Positions 1-11,040 are shown, counted from the first letter of the stretch. The stretch is 64,000 nt of DNA from Cephalotus follicularis (GCA_001972305.1 BDDD01000060.1:210239-274238), one strand, 5' to 3'. Notes: generated by a model not told the origin, from the letters alone. Translations and numbers: made by a program.

Positions 1-2077
1 CGCCTCTATCATACATAGCGGATCCATAAATCCACCTCATGGGATTTACTCATAACATAGAGAGACACCGTAGACTAATCACACTGCTACGGAAGTGTCA
101 TGTCCCTGTGCCAGGCGTACGACATGCCTATGGTACGCCCCATAGGAGGGTACAATACTCAGTATTTAATCATTTTGAAAACAATGATTTATCAAAATCA
201 ATTTAAAAGCACATTATACATGCTTTTTCGGAACATATTCAAAAATCGTTGACAAAAGATATCATAGCATACATTCATAGTCGAAAATAAATTCATTTAT
301 TTTCCACTATAAAGAGATGATCATAACATATTTCATAACATATCATAGCATAAGAATAAAGTCAGGAACATTCAATTTTGCAAAATGTCAAAACTGACTT
401 TATTTTAAGAACATATCGAAATCATAAAACATAACCGATTTCATAACCGAAGAACATATCATAAAAAAAATAAAACTGATTTGTGTTCGATAAAACCAGA
501 TGGCCAAAGAGCGATAGAAATCCATACATTATGCGTTCACAAAAGTACTTACGAAAAGATTGTTAATTCAAACTCCCCTTTTGAATCACAACAATCTAAA
601 AGACACAAAACCATACATATAAGGGTCTGAGAATCATTAGAGACATAAAACAGATTCATTACAGTGTTTAGGCAGAACCAGATTGATTCAAAGAACAAAC
701 GGATCAAAACAAATGAAAACATGAATTTTCTGAGCAAAACAGCCGACTGTTGGAAGCTTGGCAGTCGACTAATCAACAGGATCAGTTGACTACTCAAAAC
801 AGACTGCAGGCAGTCGACTGTAATAGAGGTCTAGCCGACTGTGCAAAGCAAGGCAGTCGACTGATTCATACAAACAACCGACTACACAAGGCTAGACAGC
901 CGACTGTCAATAAGAACAGCCGACTGTTCTGGACGACAGAACAACAGAACTTAACATTTTCATTGTAGAAACTGTCCAAACATGTATAACATTATACCGG
1001 AGGCTTATACACATATACATATGACATTGTATGGCATTTAGACGGTAGGAAAACACAGATTTTACATGATCCTATGACCAGTGGCTATATTCAAGGAAGA
1101 ACAAAGTGAACTCTAATCACATGCATTCCTATTAGTTCAATTTTATTGTCAACAGCCACTCTAAGTTTCTAAGATCAGATTACAACCCCTTTCATCATGT
1201 TAGCAGTCTTGTTAACAGACTCAGGAACACAATGACAAAACATATAAAGACGGGAACCAAAACCAGCAGAATTTTAGCAGTCTATATGCATATAAAACCA
1301 AATAACAATATGGAACAAACCATCATAGCAAGGATTACTAACCTGTAATGGTTTAACAGACACTGAAAACAGTAGGAAAACACCACAGAACAATGTCAAT
1401 CGGCTATACACGAGAAAAAGAGAAGAGAACAATTACACAGCTCAATGCCTGCCATAGAAAGTATAACCAAAAGAACAACAAAGAATTGAGATTACATAAC
1501 AAACCTGACTTGTGATGAACGAAATAACACAAGAACACAGCAATCCTAGCTTTCAATTTCGGCAGTGAGCAGGCAAAAGGAAACGGATGGCATATCACAG
1601 TGATAATGTCACTCTTAAAACGGGATAGAAAAGAGAGAATTATGGAAGAGATAAGGATATATGGAGACATAATCTGATTGATAAGGTAGAAGAGAGGATT
1701 TTCAGGAGATTGATAAGGAAAGAAGGAAGAAAACGTGTGAAGAGAGATAGAGAGGAAGAGAGAGTTATGGGAGAGGGAAAGAAAAGGAATTAGAAGAATA
1801 AAATAAATAAAAATTTTTTAATAGGGTTTTAAAAAAATAAATAGACTTTGTAAGAAAGGATTTATATAAAAAGAGAAAGAGACATAAGCATAAACATAAA
1901 CCCATCGAAGAAGCATTCCCATACCCACATATCCAAAACTCAGGCTGGTATCAGTCAACCCAAAATACATTGGCCCAAAACGGGGCAAACGGACTTTATA
2001 ACAAAACAATTTGAAAAGCCAAAACACAAACATATAAAAGTCCGTAAAACAAATATACAAATAACCAGGGTATTACA
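1..2077 (-). repeat. 3' LTR of element A (truncated by window edge)
   Basis: Near-identical to 12766-14836. It ends, in element orientation, with TGTAATACCC at 2077. A TATA-like stretch lies on the minus strand at about 1861-1870, roughly 210 bp into the LTR. A cluster of GTCGAC-core palindromes lies at 740-926. The region around 1-160 holds a block also conserved in the LTRs of B and J. Short open frames here are not conserved between copies and are not genes. Confidence 0.95.
740..926. repeat. Palindrome cluster, arm type CAG-CTG (9 sites)
   Basis: Nine 10-mers matching CAG[T/C]CGACTG or one base off start at 740, 762, 783, 811, 832, 854, 875, 897 and 917. CAGTCGACTG is a perfect palindrome; the commonest variant is CAGCCGACTG. 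Spacing is irregular (about 20-29 bp), so this is not a simple tandem repeat. The same set occurs in the other LTR at 13502-13688. It lies about 1 kb downstream of the TATA-like site, so probably in the transcribed leader (inference). Confidence 0.9.
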
Positions 2078-2097
2078 TCCAACCCCCCCCCCCTTTT
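2078..2097 (-). promoter_or_regulatory. Polypurine tract of element A
   Basis: On the minus strand a run of A then eleven G then TTGGA directly abuts the 3' LTR start. Its position fits the plus-strand primer of reverse transcription. The G run is longer than the AAGGAGGGG form in the other elements here. Confidence 0.85.
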
Positions 2098-2136
2098 AAA
2101 AGGACTTTGTCCCAAAATCACAAACATACACATACC

Positions 2137-3345
2137 TTAAGCAAACAAGTGCAGATATCGCTCCCGAATATGCTCCTCCAACTCCCAAGTAGCCTCACGT
2201 ACGGGATGGTTCCTCCATAAAACTTTCACAAAAGGAACGGTCTTGCTACGTGTCACCCGCTCCTGTCGATCCACAATAGCCTCTGCCTCCTCGTCACAAG
2301 ATAGATCCTCCCGATTACTGTCCAGAGGATAGTGAACCACATGCAGGAGATGATACTGATAACCCCTTAGGAAAGATACATGGAACATGCTATGGACGTG
2401 TGCTAACTGCGGAGGCAAAGCCAACAAATATGCAACTGTGCCCACCTTTTCCAGAACTTTGAAAGGTCCTATAAACCGTGGACTCAACTTTCCTTTCAGC
2501 CCAAAACGTCGGACTCCTTTCCAAGGTGAAACTTTTAAGAACACATGTTCAACTACTTTGAACTCCAAGTCCCTCCAATGTCTGTTCGCATAACTCTTCT
2601 GTCGAGATTGAGCTGCCTTCAATCTCTCTCCTGCTACTGCCACTTTTTCAGTAGTGATCTGCACTGGCTCGGGTCCCTCGATAACTCGCTCTCCAACATC
2701 ATCCCAACATGTCAGAGCTTGACACTTCTTCCCATGAAGAGCTTCAAACAGAGCCATATGGATGCTAGCATGCCAACTATTATTGTATGCAAGCTCCACC
2801 AAGCTCAAATACTCATCACAGTTCCCAGTCCACTCCAACGCACAAGACCTGAACATATCCTCTATGGTCTGGATGGTCCTCTCAGTATGCCCATCTATTT
2901 ATGGATGGAAAGCTGTACTGTAACTGAGCCTCGTTCCCCAAGCTTTCTGGAACCCTTTCCAAAACTGCGAAGTGAAACGAGGATCCCTATTTGAAACAAT
3001 GGATATCGGAGTCCCATGGAGTGTCACTATCTCCTGCTGAAACACCTCTGCAAAACGATCCACAGATTAATCCTCTTGGATAGCCAAAAAGTGAGCCGAT
3101 TTAGTCAATCGATCCACTACTACCCAGATAGCATCGTTCCTTCTGAAAGTTCTTGGCACACCCGTAACAAAGTCCATCGAAATGCTTTCCCATTTCCATA
3201 CTGGAACTTCCAAGGGCTGTAACAAACCACTAGCATGCTGGTGTTCAATCTTTACCTGTTGACAGATCAAACACCTTCCAACATACTCTGATCCATCCCT
3301 TTTCATTCCATTCCACCAGAAGTTCTTCTTCAAGTCTCTATACAT
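2137..3345 (-). pseudogene. Element A integrase with chromodomain-like tail, broken
   Basis: The frame opens at 3345 with MYRDLKK, the middle of the integrase zinc-binding region, followed by the CLIC half of the HHCC finger. The catalytic core follows: the first Asp in MDFVTG, the second in SNRD (Asp retained), and the GHTER region with the Glu. In-frame stops fall at about 3064-3066 and in the 2870s. The last 239 codons (2856-2137) hold the GPF/Y-like stretch (FIGPFKVLEKVG) and a tail resembling group II chromodomains, with VKVLW and ATWE-type motifs. The missing N-terminal part coincides with the solo LTR K insertion. The protein is not functional as it stands. Confidence 0.9.
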
Positions 3346-3462
3346 TTTATTGACATTTATGTCTCAATTCCTAATTTTGATGATAACACATTTGCAACTA
3401 ATGAGTTTGTTTTGTGCAAGATAAGCAAGAAGATATACCAGATACAAATCAGTTCAACCAGA

Positions 3463-3778
3463 CAAAGCGGCGACTGTCAAATTGAAAGCGTCAGCTCTTC
3501 TGGGCTTGTGAGTTTGAAGGTGTCAAGAATTAATATGAAAGTGTCGACTACAAAAATTGCACAAAGCGCCAGCTCTCAAATTGAAAGTGGCGACAGTTTC
3601 AGCACAAAGTGTCAGCAGTTTAGTGTACAAAGTATTCAAAGCGCCAGCAGTTAAAATTCAAAGTCTGAAAATAACAAATGATACAAAGCATCAGCATCAC
3701 TAAGAGGCGACAGTTAATCTCAAACTGGCAGCACATGAAGCGTCGACGCTTATATTAAAACCGGCGACGCTTTGATCG
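3463..3778. repeat. Palindrome cluster, arm type AAAGC-GCTTT, in K
   Basis: About a dozen degenerate sites of the form AAAGCG[T/C/G]C[G/A][A/G]C(G)(C)TTT lie between 3463 and 3778. The best are at about 3737 (AAGCGTCGACGCTT) and about 3762 (CGGCGACGCTTTG). Others read AAAGCGCCAGC, AAAGTGTCGAC or AAAGTGGCGAC. Spacing is irregular. The cluster ends about 110 bp upstream of the TATA box. Confidence 0.8.
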
Positions 3779-3886
3779 GGAATACTGTCAGATGATATCT
3801 TATCAACGCACAAATTAAGGCCAAAGTTTCCAAAATTATTTCAACGGCTACAAGACATTACACAACGGCTCTTTCATCAAAAACAG

Positions 3887-3895
3887 TATAAATAG
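3887..3895 (+). promoter_or_regulatory. TATA box of LTR K
   Basis: TATAAATAG follows the palindrome cluster in element orientation and precedes a block shared with the LTR of D. The position fits a U3/R border. This is a sequence-pattern call only. Confidence 0.7.
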
Positions 3896-4320
3896 GGCTC
3901 AAGAACAACCAAGAAAAATCAATCAAGTCATACAGCAATCATAGCATTACTCTGAGTTGTTCTTGTCTTATTTCAAACGATTATTGTGAGCAAATTTAGT
4001 CTATATCAAGCCTTTGAGAGGTGATACAAAAAAGCTATTCATTCTTGTATTTGTTCAAATATTTGAGGGAGGTGAACCCTTGTGTGTGTGATTGAGGTCA
4101 ATCACAACTATTGTATTCGAGGTCGGATACTAGTGGAAACTCAAGTAGATCCTTGAGAAAAGTGGACGTAGGCAAGAGATTAAGCCGAACCACTATAAAA
4201 CTGTTTTTGCATTCTTCTACTCTATCTCTTTATTTTGTTAGTATCATTGTTTGAATATAATTGTTGTTTTTGAATTGTTAGTTTAATTTTTATTTTGGCT
4301 AATTTTTCAAATTCATCATA

Positions 4321-5748
4321 GCAACAAAACCTTTAGAACTCCGAACAAACAGATTCAAGTCCAACAGCTCCATATCGTCTATCAACTACGGCTGAGTAAG
4401 CAAAGCCGCTACACTCCCAGAACTCTTCCGACTAAGTGCATCAGCTACCACGTTTGCTTTACCAGAGTGGTATAGAATATTCATATCATAGTCCTTCAGA
4501 ACCTCCAACCATCACCTATGGCGCATGTTCAACTCCTTCTACGTAAAGATGTACTTGAGACTCTTATGATCGGTAAAGACGTCACAATTTTCTCCGTATA
4601 GATAGTGCCTCCATATCATCAACGCAAACACCACTGCTGCTAACTCGAGATCATATGTAGGATAGTTTACTTCATAAGGCTTCAACTATCTCGAAGCATA
4701 AGCTATCACATGGTCGTGCTACATTAAAACACACCCCAAACCCTTCTTAGAAGAATCACTATAAATCTGGTATCCACCCAACCCAGATGGTAAACAAAGA
4801 ATCGGTACCGACATAAGACCATTCTTCAGTTTCTCGAAGCTTGCTTCTTGCTCTTCATTCCATTCAAACCTAGCTCCCTTTCTCATAAGCTGAGTCAGTG
4901 TTAAGGCTATAGAGGAAAATCCTTCCACAAACTGCCTATAGTATCCAGCCAAACCCAAAAAGCTCCTAACCTCCGTCACTGTGGTAGGTCTCGGCCATTT
5001 AGTAATAGCCTCAACTTTAGTAGGATCCACACAGATACCTTCAGCTGTAACCACATGACCCAAAAATGCCACATGTTCCAACCAGAACTCACATTTTGAA
5101 AACTTCGCGTAAAGCTGATTCTTCCTCAAAATACCCAGCACTATGCGAAGCTATTCTTCATGTTCTTCCTTCGACTTGGAATACACAAGGATGTCATCTA
5201 TGAACACAATCACAAACTGATCCAAGAACTCACAAAACACTCGATTCATCGGATCCATGAAAACTTCCAGTGCATTAGTAAGTCTGAACTGCATCACTAG
5301 AAACTCATAATGCCCATACCGAGTACGGAAATCAGTTTTAGACACATCTTCATCCTTTATCTGAAGCTGATGATATCCCGATCTCAAATCGATCTTAGAG
5401 AAATACCGAGCACTTTGGAGTTGATCAAACAAGTCATCAATCCTAGGCAAAGGGTATTTATTCCGAACAGTAATACGATTCAACTCTTTGTAGTCTATGC
5501 ATAGCCTCATAGACCCATCTTTCTTCTTCACAAAAAGAACCGGAGCAGCCCACGATGAAACACTCGGCCAAATGAAACCCCGATCCAACAGCTCTTGCAA
5601 TTGCTCCTTCAGCTCCTGTAACTCAAGTGATGCCATCCTCTATGGTGCTTTAGATATAGGTGCCACTCCAGAAATGAGCTCAATGGTAAACTCCACTTCC
5701 CGTTGAGGTGGCAAACCCGATAAGTCCTCCGGAAACACATCTGCAAAC
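4321..5748 (-). pseudogene. Element A reverse transcriptase and RNase H, broken
   Basis: Reading down from 5748: the N-terminal RT region (PLELQ-like, here [11 protein letters not shown]), [10 protein letters not shown], and the catalytic box as [10 protein letters not shown] near 5195, with both Asp kept. RNase H follows ([13 protein letters not shown], then DLELAA, then TDHKSL further down) and ends with the typical [10 protein letters not shown] near 4400. A stop after KEEHEE at 5151 separates RT fingers/palm from the thumb (5141-4719). Further stops lie in RNase H (about 4718, 4690 and 4580). RT residues LTNALEVF replace the usual LTNAPxxF. Clearly a decayed copy. Confidence 0.9.
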
Positions 5749-5750
5749 TC

Positions 5751-6698
5751 TCAAACCACAGGATAGTCTTCAAGGCGAGGCTCAACCTTAGAGACATACT
5801 TCACAATAGCTAAGAAACCTTCAGCTCCCTTAGCCACCAACTTCTGAGCCTTCAAACCAGAAATAACCTTCGCTTCTTTTCTCGGTTGTGAACCCTGATA
5901 AATAAAATCAGGTTTATCCACAACCCCAAGTAGAATCCTTCGAGCGTGATAGTTAATCATAGCTCGATGACGATCCAACCAATTCATACCCAAAATCATA
6001 TCGAAGTCATACTTATCAATAGGACGAAGATCCGCATCATGAATCCGATCATCAAAAACAAGATGGCAAGCATAAAAACACTCAGATATCACAACCGATG
6101 TCCCCGTAGGGGTCGAAAGAACCAGAGCTGGATCAAGCATCTGTGAAGGCATTCCAAGATGCCAAACAAAGGACCTTGCTACAACCCAGTAGGTCGATCC
6201 AGTATCATATAAAACATAAGCCCTATGGTTACCAACAAAAATAAAGCCCAAAACAGTACCTGGTGCATTAGCAGCCTGCTGTGTCCTGATAGCAAAAACA
6301 TGACCTCCCACATTGCGCTGTCCAGGATCTGTATTGTTCCCCCTCCTATCCTTCGCACGAGGATAAGGACAATCCTTCACAAAATGCCCCTTTTTACCAT
6401 ATACAAAACAGGCCCCGATGGTCTTATAGCACACTCACACTGGATGTTGTCTACCACAAGTATCACACTTGGCAATCTGAACATCCCAAGCTTCCTATGT
6501 CTGCTTCTGATCATTACCGGGTTGTCGCTACCCCCGGTTATCATTCATCCTTCCTTGTTCGCCATTTCTGTTCTTGCCATGCTTTCCAAAACCTTGCCCC
6601 TGAGAATCTCCCCTATTTCTCTTCTTATCATTTTCATGTCGAGCTGCCTGGAAGTCTAGCCTCTCCAGTTCTATATTCTTTGTTGCGTTTACGATTTC
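5751..6698 (-). pseudogene. Element A gag C-terminus, zinc knuckle and protease
   Basis: The gag sequence resumes here after the D insertion ([17 protein letters not shown], continuing from 11149). The zinc knuckle reads [14 protein letters not shown], with the second Cys changed to Tyr; the same site in B is [14 protein letters not shown]. The aspartic protease has DTG intact (VLYDTGST) and the downstream ILGMNWL motif. The open part (6434-5751) is 227 codons and ends at a stop just before the RT domain; stops also lie upstream of the knuckle. In intact relatives this would be continuous with RT. Confidence 0.9.
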
Positions 6699-7234
6699 AG
6701 AAATGAAAGGACCTATGTGGCAACTCTTAAATTAATAAATATTTGTTTGCGGAATTAACAAATTAATCTATGAACATAAATAAGCACACAAGAACAAGTA
6801 ATACAATAGTAAGTTAAAGAGATAAGGGATAGAGAGTGTGCAAACGATTTATAGTGGTTCGGCAAAATCCGTGCCTACGTCCACTTTCTCAAGAACCCCT
6901 TGAGTTTCCACTAGAATCTAGTAGTAACCTTTGATTTCAGCTTGCGGGTGCAAATCAAACAAAACCACCATACAAGTGATCGACCCCCTTTGATAATCCT
7001 CCTAAGGGTTCACTTCCCTTGATTATCTCACGAAGGTTTCACTCCTCTCTTTTACAATGAAAGATTTAAAGGATTGGTGTTGTTTACAATAAACCTCTTA
7101 AAGATTGGATATGAAAGTGATAGCTAGTTACAAGCTTTTGATGTGAAAGTGTAAAACTCTAGCTTGATGATCTTTTGTAGATGTGCAAGTTTTAGATTGG
7201 ATGTTCAAAATCATTTGATCTTGTTTCTTGGCCT

Positions 7235-7244
7235 CTATATATAG
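7235..7244 (-). promoter_or_regulatory. TATA box in 3' LTR of D
   Basis: CTATATATAG, the same on both strands; element orientation is minus. The identical site lies at 10650-10659 in the 5' LTR. Confidence 0.75.
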
Positions 7245-7355
7245 CTTTCTTCAGTTTATGGCCGTTGTAGAAGTAATATAGCCGTTGGAGAAGTCTTGAA
7301 GGTTGTTGCATAAAAGCCGGCTCTTTAAAACGAATTCTGACATTGTTCTAGCCGT

Positions 7356-7626
7356 CCAAAGCGTCGACGGTGTTGCCTAAAGCATCGACGCTTAGGTTAC
7401 CGTTATGAGTTGATTTTGAATTTTCTCGCTCTGTCGGTCGGCCCTTTGATCTCGGTGTAGACTCTTTGGCATAAAGCGCTGACGCTTTACTCCTAAGCGT
7501 CGCCGCTTTGAGTTCTTCAACTGATTTTGCACGTCACTGGTTTTAACCGCAGATGCACGCTTTTTAGGCGTTGACGCCTTGGACCAAACCGCTGACGCTT
7601 TGATTCCAACCGTCGGCGCTTTGTCC
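7356..7626. repeat. Palindrome cluster, arm type AAAGC-GCTTT, in D 3' LTR
   Basis: About ten sites, including AAAGCGTCGACGGTG (about 7358), AAAGCATCGACGCTTA (about 7380), AAAGCGCTGACGCTTT (about 7472), AAGCGTCGCCGCTTT and GGCGTTGACGCC. All are variants of the 16-bp palindrome AAAGCGTCGACGCTTT. The cluster lies about 110-390 bp upstream of the TATA box, reading on the minus strand. Confidence 0.85.
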
Positions 7627-7733
7627 TGTTTCTGCACTTCTTTATTGTGTTTATCTTTTCTTGCACATAAAGTAATAAAGTTAAATGCAAATTTATAATC
7701 ATTAAAACTTAGGATTGAGACTAAAAGTCAACA

Positions 7734-8361
7734 ATCTCCCCATTTTTTATGATTACAAAAATTTGCTTCATTATGGAAAAATCTATAACATTTCAAAGCA
7801 AAAGTACAATTGAAAGATAAGACTTTCTTTAGATACCAACTTAAAAATTTTAGATAAATTCCCCCTTAATATGACATCTAGTTTTCTTTCATTTTCAAAA
7901 TAGTGATTTATGCAAATAGTCTTATTTAGCTTCACATTTACCATAAACTCCCCATTTAAGACATTTTTCATTAATAGCACATTTTCATATCTAGCTCCCC
8001 CTTAGCATAAGCTATCAATTTTTCCTAAAGCATAAAGCATTCTCCCCCTTTTTGTTAGCAGCAAAAAGATTATGTCAAAGATTTGATACCAAATAAACAA
8101 TTTTAACGGGATACCAAATAAAAAACAAAAAAATAAAAGAATATCAATAGTAATATAGTCCTTTGAAAGTTAAAATATCGTATCAAAACAAAATTAAAGA
8201 TTTGAGAGATACCAATTGAAAGTTAAAGATTAAATCAATGAGACCATTATTTTATTATCTAACATAAAACGATACCTCCCCCTCAACAAAAGCTTTCTCA
8301 CATAAACTTGTGTACTTGAACATCTTGAAATTAACTCCAAGTACACATACAAAAACAAAGT
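7734..8361 (-). promoter_or_regulatory. Multiple polypurine-tract region of D
   Basis: At least six minus-strand purine tracts of the type AAGGGGGAG(A/C/T) lie here, at about 7734-7743 (next to the LTR), 7860, 7948, 7996, 8041 and 8274. Only the one abutting the LTR need act as plus-strand primer. Repeated tracts in this position are a known Sirevirus feature. I see no coding sequence in this stretch. Confidence 0.8.
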
Positions 8362-10062
8362 TTAAGCTTTTTGTACCCATTTGAACTTGGGTCCTTGCAA
8401 GTTAGTCGCACACGTTCCTTTCGGAACCCAAATCTTTCTAGTTTTACCAAAACAAAGATTATTTCTAAAAATGCAAGAGGTAGATACATGTCCTATTCTA
8501 CCATAATAATTGCAACAAAATTGAGGCTCATTTTTCTTAACAAAGAAATTTTTAAAATGTTTGACATTTTTCATTTCTTCATAGCCAAGACCGGCTTTGT
8601 CAAACACACACCTTTGAAGACCTAAAAGATTATCCAATTTAGCACTACTATTTGAAAAGGTAGAAAAAGATTTCTTTAAAGCATCAATCTCAATTTTTAG
8701 CTTTTCATTTTCTTCCATTGAATCGATTGATAATTTTGAAGACACATTTAAAATGTCAATCTCATTCATATAAAAACTATTCTTACTTTTTAGAGATTCA
8801 ATTTCATTTATGTGTTTGCTATTTTCACTCTTTAGAATTTCCAATTCTTTAGACATAGAAATAGCATTTTTCTTTAAAGACTTATTCTTCGAGCATACAT
8901 TTTCATATTCATTAAACAAGTTCTCATATGCATTTTGCAATTCATCGAAAGTAAAGTTTACCTCATTTTCACTTTCATCTTCACTTGTATCTTCTTCCAA
9001 AGCCATGAGAGCAAGGTTTACAACCTTTTCATCACATTCTTCTTCTTCGGAGCTTGAGGGATCGCTATAATCCCAAGTTGCTACCATTGCTTTCTTCTTC
9101 TTGGAATGCTCATTCTTCTTGAATTGTTCTTTGTTGAATCGTTCTTTCTTCTTAAGATTCGGGCACTCATTTTTGAAATGACCCGTATTTTTGAATTCAA
9201 AGCAAGTAAGTTCTTCCTTTTTGCTTGATTCTTCATCTTGAGAGAATTTCTTTTTGAAGGCCTTTTTGCCTTTTTGACTCTTGAGGAACTTTTTGAATTG
9301 TTTGGAGATAAGAATAATATCATCGTCTTCATCACTCTCACTTTCTTCCCTTAAGGCTCTTAAGGCAATTGACTTCTTCTTCTTGACTTCCACATGCTCA
9401 TGATTCTTCATTGTAGTCTCATGCGTCATCAAAGAACCTAGGAGTTGTTCGAGTGGAAGAGTGGAGAGGTCCTTAGCTTCCTCAATTGTCGTTACCTTTG
9501 GAGTCCAACTCTTCGGCAAGCACCTTAAGATTTTTCTAACAAGTTCTTGGTTAGAATATGATTTGCCAAGATTCTTAAAAGAATTAATAATGGTAGTAAA
9601 GCGAGTAAACATATCACTAATACTCTCATTATCATACATCAAAAATAGTTCATATTCATGTACAAGCATACTAATTTTTGATTCCTTTACTTGATTCGTG
9701 CCGTCATATGTAACTTCTAATAAATCCCACATTTCTTTAGCCATGTCACATGAAGAAATGCGATTAAACTCATTAGGACCAACGGCACAAAACAAAACAT
9801 GTTTAGCTTTAGAATTTAATTGAAGCATTCTAAAATCATTATCGTTATACTCATTTTCGGGTTTAGGAGAGACTACTCCTTCTATTGTTCTTGTGGGCAT
9901 TCTAGGACCATTTATAACAATATGCCATAATTGATAGTCTAAGGATTGTAAAAATATTGTCATCCTAGTCTTCCAAAAACTATAGTTATTTCCGTAAAAA
10001 AATGGAGATCTAGTTATGGAGGAACCTTCTAATCCTACGTTTAGATTCATTTGGGTTGGCAT
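8362..10062 (-). CDS. gag: Copia (Sirevirus-type) Gag, 566 aa, open
   Basis: Gag is the capsid precursor that forms the virus-like particle and packages element RNA. The N-terminus (FFYGNNYSFWKTRM, about residues 22-35) is the DUF4219-like start of plant copia gags. It is followed by the UBN2-like capsid region with LVRKILRCLPKSW and the IEEAKDL...LLGSLMTHE stretch. A Lys/Glu-rich, coiled-coil-like C-terminal half follows. Two CCHC knuckles are recognisable at about residues 287-300 and 515-528, but each has lost its second Cys (CFEF... and CNYY...). RNA binding may therefore be impaired, or the lineage may have changed it. The start Met fits the family N-terminus and lies about 40 bp from the primer site. 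No stop interrupts the frame, which is unusual in this window. Confidence 0.92.
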   Translation of the reverse strand: MPTQMNLNVGLEGSSITRSPFFYGNNYSFWKTRMTIFLQSLDYQLWHIVINGPRMPTRTIEGVVSPKPENEYNDNDFRMLQLNSKAKHVLFCAVGPNEFNRISSCDMAKEMWDLLEVTYDGTNQVKESKISMLVHEYELFLMYDNESISDMFTRFTTIINSFKNLGKSYSNQELVRKILRCLPKSWTPKVTTIEEAKDLSTLPLEQLLGSLMTHETTMKNHEHVEVKKKKSIALRALREESESDEDDDIILISKQFKKFLKSQKGKKAFKKKFSQDEESSKKEELTCFEFKNTGHFKNECPNLKKKERFNKEQFKKNEHSKKKKAMVATWDYSDPSSSEEEECDEKVVNLALMALEEDTSEDESENEVNFTFDELQNAYENLFNEYENVCSKNKSLKKNAISMSKELEILKSENSKHINEIESLKSKNSFYMNEIDILNVSSKLSIDSMEENEKLKIEIDALKKSFSTFSNSSAKLDNLLGLQRCVFDKAGLGYEEMKNVKHFKNFFVKKNEPQFCCNYYGRIGHVSTSCIFRNNLCFGKTRKIWVPKGTCATNLQGPKFKWVQKA

Positions 10063-10104
10063 GGATCTTTATATTTATAACAATTAAGAATTATGAAATA
10101 ACCT

Positions 10105-10115
10105 CTCTGATACCA
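10105..10115 (-). promoter_or_regulatory. Primer binding site of D (initiator tRNA-Met)
   Basis: On the minus strand TGGTATCAGAG, complementary to the 3' end of plant initiator tRNA-Met, starts two bases after the 5' LTR. Confidence 0.92.
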
Positions 10116-10649
10116 ATTGAAAGGACCTATGTGGCAACTCTTAAATTAATAAATATTTGTTTGCGGAATTTAGAAATTAATCTATGAACATAAATAAGCA
10201 CACAAGAACAAGTAATACAATAGTAAGTTAAAGAGATAAGGGATAGAGAGTGTGCAAACGATTTATAATGGTTTGGCAAAATCCGTGCCTACGTCCACTT
10301 TCTCAAGAACCCCTTGAGTTTCCACTAGAATCCACTAGTAACCATTGATTTCGGCTTGCGGGTGCAAATCAAAGCAAAACCACCTTACAAGTGATCGACC
10401 CCCTTTGATAATCCTCCTAAGGGTTCATTTCCCTTGATTATCTCACGAAGGTTTCACTCCTCTCTTTTACAATGAAAGATTTAAAGGATTGGTGTTGTTT
10501 ACAATAAACCTCTTAAAGGTTGGATATGAAAGTGATAGCCAGTTACAAGCTTTTGATGTGAAACTGTAAAACTCTAGCTTGATGATCTTTTGTAGATGTG
10601 AAAGTTTTAGCTTGGATATTCAAAATCATTTGATCTTGTTTCTTGGCCT

Positions 10650-10659
10650 CTATATATAG
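10650..10659 (-). promoter_or_regulatory. TATA box in 5' LTR of D
   Basis: CTATATATAG, in the driving LTR of this element. Transcription would run leftwards through the gag frame. Confidence 0.75.
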
Positions 10660-10770
10660 CTTTCTTCAGTTTATGGCCGTTGTAGAAGTAATATAGCCGT
10701 TGGAGAAGTCTTGAAGGTTGTTGCATAAAAGTCGGCTCTTTAAAACGAATTCTGACATTGTTCCAGCTGT

Positions 10771-11040
10771 CCAAAGCGTCGACGGTGTTGCCTAAAGCAT
10801 CGGCGCTTAGGTTACCGTTATGAGTTGATTTTGAATTTTCTCGCTCTGTCTGTCAGTGCTTTGATCTCGGTGTCGACTCTTTGGCATAAAGCGTTGACGC
10901 TTTACTCCTAAGCGTCGCCGCTTTGAGTTCTTCAACTGATTTTGCACGTCACTAGTTTTAACCGTAGATGCGCGCTTTTTAGGCGTTGACGCCTTGGACC
11001 AAACCGCTGACGCTTTGATTCCAATCGTCGGCGCTTTGTC
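10771..11040. repeat. Palindrome cluster in D 5' LTR
   Basis: Same set as 7356-7626, with a few substitutions, mostly at the CpG of the core (for example GCTGAC against GTTGAC). It sits immediately upstream of the TATA box. Confidence 0.85.

Larger units (their letters stand above)
3348..4320 (+). mobile_element. Element K: solo LTR of a Sirevirus-type copia element
   Basis: The start (tattgacatttatgtctc) matches, in the opposite orientation, the LTR start of Sirevirus D (TGTTGAC...), with TG altered to TA. Downstream it shares with D a palindrome cluster, a TATA box, a GAGGTGAACCCTTG-type block (about 4070) and the CCGAACCACTATAAA block (about 4183-4198). No internal region or second LTR is present. 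Both borders are approximate: no target duplication is seen, and about 100 codons of element A between RNase H and the integrase finger are missing. A deletion therefore accompanied or followed the insertion. Confidence 0.75.
6704..7733 (-). repeat. 3' LTR of element D
   Basis: Pairs with 10118-11148. It holds a minus-strand TATA box at 7235-7244 and a palindrome cluster at 7356-7626, upstream of TATA in element orientation. Confidence 0.95.

Noticed and set aside
740-926. CRISPR-like array (short repeats with regular-looking spacers)
   Set aside because: Units are 10 bp, degenerate, unevenly spaced, in an LTR of a plant retrotransposon; no cas genes. Spacers are not of constant length.
8371-9694. 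Plus-strand frames of 77-86 codons opposite the D gag
   Set aside because: Antisense shadows of the 566-codon gag; no independent features.
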